The notes beneath the pieces are model-generated. The model was not told the DNA's origin. It saw nothing but the letters and a program-made list of their open reading frames with translations, and ran no database searches. From NCBI RefSeq assembly GCF_900091595.1, contig NZ_FMCW01000004.1, positions 124,001-188,000 on the forward strand: 64,000 nucleotides of DNA, in the 5' to 3' direction. Below, one piece after another: positions 59,691 to 64,000 of the stretch. Each line of letters opens with the position of its first letter. Position 1 is the stretch's first letter. Source of the DNA: Micromonospora haikouensis. GTDB lineage: Bacteria > Actinomycetota > Actinomycetes > Mycobacteriales > Micromonosporaceae. The translations under genes were made by a program, and so were the position numbers.

Positions 59691-61147
59691 GCGGCGGTGA
59701 CGTTCCTCTCATGGTGGCCGGTCTCGTGGTGGCCGGTGGCGACGGTCAGCAGGTCGTCCCGGGTGAGCGTGTAGTGGCGCAGCAGGAGCAGGGGCGGGCC
59801 GACCAGCAGGGCCGGCAGCACCGTGAAGCCCAGCAGCACGCCGAGGCGGGCCGCGTCGGACTGCGCTGCCGCCGTGCCGGTGTCGGAGGAGACGTACCCG
59901 CTGAGCTGGAGCACCAGCCCGTAGATGCCGGGGCCGAGGGCGAGGCCGAGGGTCTCCCCCGCCGTCCACAGGCCGGTGAACACGCCGGCCTGCCGGCGGC
60001 CGGTGCGCGCCGTGTCGTACGCGATGCAGTCGGGCAGCATGGCCAGCGCGAAGACCTGCTGGCCGGCGTACCCGACGCCGATGACCGCGACCACGAGGTA
60101 GACCGCGACGGCCGGCAGCACCGGCGCGGCGACCAGGCCGGCGGCACCCGCCGTGAGCAGCGCGGACGCGGCGACCAGCGCGGACCGCTTGCCGACCCGC
60201 GCGCCGACGCGGGTCCACAGCGGCATCACCAGCAGCGCCGGCCCGACGAAGCAGGCGAACAGCACGGTGGGGCCGGTGGTCGGGTCGCGCAGCACCTGGT
60301 CGGCGAAGTAGCTGACCCCGGCCAGGATGGTGGCGACCCCGGCGGACTGGATCACGAAGCAGACCAGCAGCGCCCGGAACGGCCGGTTGCGGGCGGCGAC
60401 GGCGAGCTGGGCGCGCAGCGTCGGCTCGCTCTCGCCGACCGTACCGGTGGGCGCGCCCCGGGTGCCGAGGAACGCGCCGAGGGTGCCGAGCACGATCAGC
60501 GCGGCGACGAACAGGCCCATCCAGCGGTGCCCGGCGACGCCGTCGCCGCCGGCGGTCACCACGGCGGGGGCCACCGCGCCGGAGACCAGGATGGCCACCG
60601 CCAGCACCGCGATCCGCCAGCTCATCAGCCGGGTACGTTCGGCGTAGTCGTCGGTCAGCTCGGCGGGCATCGCCACGTAGGGGACCTGGAAGAACGCGAA
60701 CGCGGTCGCCGTGGCGAGGAAGGCGAGGGCGACGTACGCCCCGGCGGCCGGGCCGACGCCGAACGGGGCGGCGAAGATCGCGGCGAACAGCGCGGCGAGG
60801 GCGAGGCCGCCGAGCAGCAGGTACGGCCGGCGGGCTCCCCAGCGCGACCTGGTCCGGTCGGAGATCCGCCCGGCGACGGGGTTGACCAGCACGTCCCACG
60901 CCTTCGGCAGGAGCACCAGCAGGGCGGCCACCCCGGCTGCGACGCCGAGGGTGTCGGTCAGGTAGGGCAGGAGCAGCAGCCCCGGCACGGTGCCGAACGC
61001 CCCGGTGACCAGGGAGCCGAGGGCGTAGCCGGCGTGCACCCGGCGGGGCAGGACGTGGCCGCCGGACTGCGGAGCGGCCCCGCCCGCGCCGGGCTCCGGC
61101 GCCTGGGCCGCGGGCGGCGTCCCGGGTCCGGCGGGCGGCAGCGTCAT
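59687..61147 (-). CDS. GPH-family MFS transporter
   Basis: 486 residues with twelve helices; the motif LPKAWDVLVNPVAGRISDRT is that of the glycoside-pentoside-hexuronide:cation symporter family. An Ala/Pro/Gly-rich N-terminus of about 35 residues precedes the first helix. It is upstream of the decarboxylase and overlaps it by 4 nt (ATGA), so the two are one operon. The family moves sugars, but amino-acid-like substrates are possible in this context. Confidence 0.88.
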   Translation of the reverse strand: MTLPPAGPGTPPAAQAPEPGAGGAAPQSGGHVLPRRVHAGYALGSLVTGAFGTVPGLLLLPYLTDTLGVAAGVAALLVLLPKAWDVLVNPVAGRISDRTRSRWGARRPYLLLGGLALAALFAAIFAAPFGVGPAAGAYVALAFLATATAFAFFQVPYVAMPAELTDDYAERTRLMSWRIAVLAVAILVSGAVAPAVVTAGGDGVAGHRWMGLFVAALIVLGTLGAFLGTRGAPTGTVGESEPTLRAQLAVAARNRPFRALLVCFVIQSAGVATILAGVSYFADQVLRDPTTGPTVLFACFVGPALLVMPLWTRVGARVGKRSALVAASALLTAGAAGLVAAPVLPAVAVYLVVAVIGVGYAGQQVFALAMLPDCIAYDTARTGRRQAGVFTGLWTAGETLGLALGPGIYGLVLQLSGYVSSDTGTAAAQSDAARLGVLLGFTVLPALLVGPPLLLLRHYTLTRDDLLTVATGHHETGHHERNVTAA

Positions 61148-61179
61148 GACGCCGAATGTTACTCACGTTATGGTCGCGG

Positions 61180-61494
61180 TCACATCCCCTCTTCCGGCGA
61201 CCAGGCCGCCGCGGCCATGTCCACCCCCGTCCCGCCCAGCGGGGCGCCCTCGGCGCGCAGCCGGGCCCGCGCCTCGACCTCGTGACCGGGCGGCAGCCGG
61301 CCCGCCGAGGTGACCACCCGGTGCCACGGCACCCCGCCCCCGTGCCGGGCCATGATCGAGCCGACCAGCCGCGCCGACGCCCGCCCCGAGCGCTCGGCCA
61401 GCGCGTCGGCGACCGCGCCGTACGACATCACCCGCCCCGGCGGGATGCGCTCGACCAGCTCCAGGACCGCCTCGACGTACTCCGCAGGTGTCAC
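61180..61494 (-). CDS. Alkyltransferase-like protein (ATL)
   Basis: 104 residues from GTG 61494: (M)TPAEYVEAVLELVERIPPGR then VMSYGAVADALAERSG. The MGMT DNA-binding fold is there, but the active-site motif PCHR is replaced by PWHRVV, the mark of ATL proteins, which flag O6-alkylguanine for excision repair instead of removing the alkyl group. The lengthy upstream frame is not used. It is divergent from proB. Confidence 0.9.
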   Translation of the reverse strand: MTPAEYVEAVLELVERIPPGRVMSYGAVADALAERSGRASARLVGSIMARHGGGVPWHRVVTSAGRLPPGHEVEARARLRAEGAPLGGTGVDMAAAAWSPEEGM

Positions 61495-61555
61495 GAGCTG
61501 CCACGATATGGGAACGCCGCCGGGCCCCGCCGACCCGACCGCGCAGAATGGGCGG

Positions 61556-62665
61556 GTGCGTCTCGCAGTCACCTCGGCCCGGCGGGTCGTCGTCAAGATC
61601 GGCTCGTCCTCGCTGACCACCGCGTCCGGGGGCCTCGACGACGCCCGCGTCGACGCGCTCGTCGACACCCTCGCCCGGCTCGCCGCCGACGGCCGCGAGG
61701 TGGTGCTGGTCTCCTCCGGCGCGATCGCCGCCGGGCTCGCCCCGCTCGGGCTCAGCCGCCGCCCGCGCGACCTGGCCACCCAGCAGGCCGCCGCCAGCGT
61801 CGGCCAGGGCCTGCTCATCGGCCGGTACGCGGCCGGCTTCGCCCGGCACCGCCTCACCGTCGGGCAGGTGCTGCTCACCGTCGACGACGTGACCCGCCGG
61901 GCGCACTACCGCAACGCGTACCGGACGCTGCGCAAGCTGCTCGACCTGCGGGCCGTGCCGATCGTCAACGAGAACGACACCGTCGCCACCGAGGAGATCC
62001 GGTTCGGCGACAACGACCGGCTCGCCGCCCTCGTCGCCGCCCTCGTCCACGCCGAGCTGCTGGTGCTGCTCTCCGACGTCGACGCCCTCTGGACCGGCGA
62101 CCCGGCCCGGCCCGAGTCGACCCGGATCACCGACGTCCGCGACGAACGCGACCTGGCCGGCGTGCAGATCGGCGGGGCCGGGCGGGCCGGCGTCGGCACC
62201 GGCGGCATGGTCACCAAGGTCGAGGCGGCCCGGATCGCCACCGGCTTCGGCATCCCCGTGGTGCTCACCGCCGCCGGACTGGCCGCCGCCGCGCTGGCCG
62301 GCGACGAGGTCGGCACCCTGTTCCACGCCGAGCGCAGACGCCCGACCGCCCGGCTGTTCTGGCTGGCCCACGCCACCACCCCGCGCGGCCGGCTGCACCT
62401 CGACGCGGGCGCGGTGGCCGCCGTGGTGGGGCGGCGCAAGTCGCTGCTGCCGGCCGGGATCACCGCCGTCGACGGGGCGTTCACCGCCGGCGACCCCGTC
62501 GACCTGGTCGACGCGGGGGGCGCGCCGGTGGCCCGGGGGCTGGTCAACTACGACGCCGTGGAGCTGCCGGGGCTGCTCGGCCGCTCGACGGGCGAGCTGG
62601 CGGCTGCGCTCGGGCCGGCGTACGAACGTGAGGTCGTCCACCGCGACGACCTGGTGCTGCTGTAA
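61556..62665 (+). CDS. proB: Glutamate 5-kinase
   Basis: 369 residues from GTG 61556: (M)RLAVTSARRVVVKIGSSSLT. Amino-acid kinase domain with VLVSSGAIAAG and the VPIVNENDTVATEEIRFGDN glutamate loop; a C-terminal PUA domain follows (SLLPAGITAVDGAFTAGDPV). First step of proline synthesis, ATP-dependent phosphorylation of glutamate. It is separated from proA by the hairpin element at 62663. Confidence 0.95.
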   Translation: MRLAVTSARRVVVKIGSSSLTTASGGLDDARVDALVDTLARLAADGREVVLVSSGAIAAGLAPLGLSRRPRDLATQQAAASVGQGLLIGRYAAGFARHRLTVGQVLLTVDDVTRRAHYRNAYRTLRKLLDLRAVPIVNENDTVATEEIRFGDNDRLAALVAALVHAELLVLLSDVDALWTGDPARPESTRITDVRDERDLAGVQIGGAGRAGVGTGGMVTKVEAARIATGFGIPVVLTAAGLAAAALAGDEVGTLFHAERRRPTARLFWLAHATTPRGRLHLDAGAVAAVVGRRKSLLPAGITAVDGAFTAGDPVDLVDAGGAPVARGLVNYDAVELPGLLGRSTGELAAALGPAYEREVVHRDDLVLL

Positions 62666-62717
62666 GCAGGGGCCCCCTGTTAACGCATTCTGTTGTACAG
62701 GGGTCCCTTCCTAACAC
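62663..62717. repeat. Stop-codon hairpin element, copy 2
   Basis: Begins with the proB stop TAA, then GCAGGGGCCCCCTGT, loop TAACGCATTCTGTTGT, ACAGGGGTCCCTTCCTAACA. The core is identical to copy 1 in the opposite orientation. Here it lies between two co-directional genes of one pathway, so it may partly terminate or stabilise the proB transcript. Confidence 0.85.
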
Positions 62718-62734
62718 CGTGAGGAGTGAGCTGG

Positions 62735-63979
62735 ATGAGCGTCGTCGAGCAGGCCAGGCGGGCCCGGGGCGCGGCGGAGGCCCTGGCGGTCGCCACGCGC
62801 ACCACCAAGGACGCCGCACTGGTGGCGATGGCCGACGCGCTGGTCGCGCGTACCCCCGAGATCGTGACCGCGAACGCGGCGGACCTGGCGGCCGGGCGGG
62901 AGGCCGGGCTGAGCGCGGCCATCCTGGACCGGCTCGCGCTCGACGCCGCGCGGGTGGCGGGCATCGCCGAGGCGCTGCGCGAGATGGCCGCGCTGCCCGA
63001 CCCGGTCGGCGAGGTGGTACGCGGCTCGACCCTGCCCAACGGGCTGGAGCTGCGGCAGGTCCGGGTGCCGTTCGGGGTGGTCGGGATCATCTACGAGGCC
63101 CGCCCGAACGTGACCGTGGACGCCGCCGGGATCTGCCTGAAGTCGGGCAACGCGGCGCTGCTGCGCGGCTCCGGCTCGGCGGCGCACTCCAACGCGGCCC
63201 TGGTGGCGGTGCTGCGCGACGCGGTCGCCTCGGCCGGCCTGCCGGCGGACGCCGTGCAGCTGCTCGACGCCAGCTCCCGCGACTCGGTCAAGGAGCTGAT
63301 GCGGGCGCGCGGCCTGGTCGACGTGCTGATCCCGCGCGGCGGGGCGTCGCTGATCCGCACCGTCGTGGAGGAGTCGACGGTGCCGGTGATCGAGACGGGG
63401 GTCGGCAACTGCCACGTGTACGTCGACGCCGCCGCCGACCTCGCCAAGGCCGTCGCGATCACCCTGAACGCCAAGACCCAGCGCCTGTCGACCTGCAACA
63501 CCGCCGAGTCGCTGCTGGTGCACGCCTCCGTCGCGGACGCGTTCCTGCCGGCGGTGCTGGCCGCGTTCGCCGAGGCCGGGGTGACGGTGCACGGCTCGCC
63601 GGAGGTCGCCGCGTACTCGTCGGCGGTGGTGCCGGCGACCGACGAGGACTTCGCCACGGAATACCTGTCGGCGGACATCTCCGTCGCCGTCGTCGACTCG
63701 CTCGACGCGGCGGTGGCGCACATCCGCCGGTACGGCACGGGGCACACCGAGGCGATCGTCACCGACTCCCAGTCGGCGGCCCGCGAGTTCGTGGCCCGAG
63801 TCGACGCGGCGGCGGTGATGGTCAACGCCTCGACCCGGTTCACCGACGGCGGCGAGTTCGGCTTCGGCGCGGAGATCGGCATCTCGACGCAGAAGCTGCA
63901 CGCCCGGGGGCCGATGGGCCTGCCGGAGCTGACGAGCACGAAGTACGTGGTGACGGGCGACGGCCACCTGCGGGGGTAG
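62735..63979 (+). CDS. proA: Gamma-glutamyl phosphate reductase
   Basis: 414 residues from ATG 62735 (GAGGAG 8 nt upstream). The aldehyde-dehydrogenase-like motif [20 protein letters not shown], the cysteine in [17 protein letters not shown] and the C-terminal [20 protein letters not shown] are those of ProA. Second step of proline synthesis, NADPH-dependent. Frame ends 21 nt before the window edge. Confidence 0.96.
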   Translation: MSVVEQARRARGAAEALAVATRTTKDAALVAMADALVARTPEIVTANAADLAAGREAGLSAAILDRLALDAARVAGIAEALREMAALPDPVGEVVRGSTLPNGLELRQVRVPFGVVGIIYEARPNVTVDAAGICLKSGNAALLRGSGSAAHSNAALVAVLRDAVASAGLPADAVQLLDASSRDSVKELMRARGLVDVLIPRGGASLIRTVVEESTVPVIETGVGNCHVYVDAAADLAKAVAITLNAKTQRLSTCNTAESLLVHASVADAFLPAVLAAFAEAGVTVHGSPEVAAYSSAVVPATDEDFATEYLSADISVAVVDSLDAAVAHIRRYGTGHTEAIVTDSQSAAREFVARVDAAAVMVNASTRFTDGGEFGFGAEIGISTQKLHARGPMGLPELTSTKYVVTGDGHLRG

Positions 63980-64000
63980 GTGTAAGGAGGGGCCCCTTGT
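63980..64000. repeat. Stop-codon hairpin element, copy 3 (cut by window end)
   Basis: Directly after the proA stop, GTGTAAGGAGGGGCCCCTTG begins a third copy; only its left arm is inside the window. Position immediately at a stop codon matches the other two. Confidence 0.6.

Overview
The window is high-GC actinobacterial DNA. The gene order (str and S10 operons, rpoBC, rplJL, rplKA, nusG-secE with tRNA-Trp, rpmG and a MaoC pair), the TTG-started rpoB and the protein sequences fit Micromonospora or a close relative in Micromonosporaceae; that placement is inference from recognition, not from a search.

Layout. 1-8140 (minus): start of rplV, then rpsS, rplB, rplW, rplD, rplC and rpsJ (S10 operon), then tuf, fusA, rpsG and rpsL (str operon), with a good promoter 5' of rpsL. 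8850-10585: two small proline-rich or membrane proteins. 10740-26119 (minus): rpoC, rpoB, rplL, rplJ with an L10-type leader, an ABC transporter pair, rplA, rplK, nusG, secE, tRNA-Trp, two MaoC-fold dehydratase subunits, rpmG, tRNA-Met and tRNA-Thr. 26185-28993: a membrane GGDEF-EAL protein preceded by a 48-residue exported peptide.

29000-37700 is accessory DNA: a methyltransferase pseudogene ending at a palindromic repeat; an XRE regulator coupled to a 48-residue zinc-ribbon membrane peptide; a divergent GntR regulator and DMT transporter with twin palindromic operators between them; a visibly AT-richer stretch with an unknown 596-residue protein; an excisionase remnant; an integrase broken into fragments of both orientations; and a coiled-coil membrane protein. 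It ends at tRNA-Tyr, the only tRNA here with an encoded CCA. The second half of this region (about 33.5-37.6 kb) reads as a decayed integrative element next to tRNA-Tyr.

37851-64000 returns to chromosomal genes: YajQ, a YnfA-like protein, an MFS transporter, HtpX, then nuoI-J-K-L-M-N on the minus strand. Further nuo genes, nuoH-nuoC and nuoB, lie 4-10 kb away on the same strand, separated by unrelated genes (Uma2, SnoaL-like, glutathionyl-hydroquinone-reductase-like, subtilase, glucose-dehydrogenase-like, DUF2252, a secreted protein). No nuoA, D, E, F or G is present, so this is a partial complex I set. The window closes with a PLP decarboxylase, a GPH-family transporter, an alkyltransferase-like protein and divergent proB-proA.

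Three dispersed repeat families are visible: paired 17-nt palindromes (8.7, 10.6, 29.4 kb); a GC-rich hairpin element sitting at stop codons (51.7, 62.7, 64.0 kb); and an 18-nt inverted repeat (56.0-56.15 kb). The best candidates for something undescribed are these repeat families, the D/A/EFG-less nuo set whose peripheral subunits carry Ala/Pro tails, the exported peptide next to the cyclic-di-GMP enzyme, and the zinc-ribbon peptide/XRE/GntR divergon.
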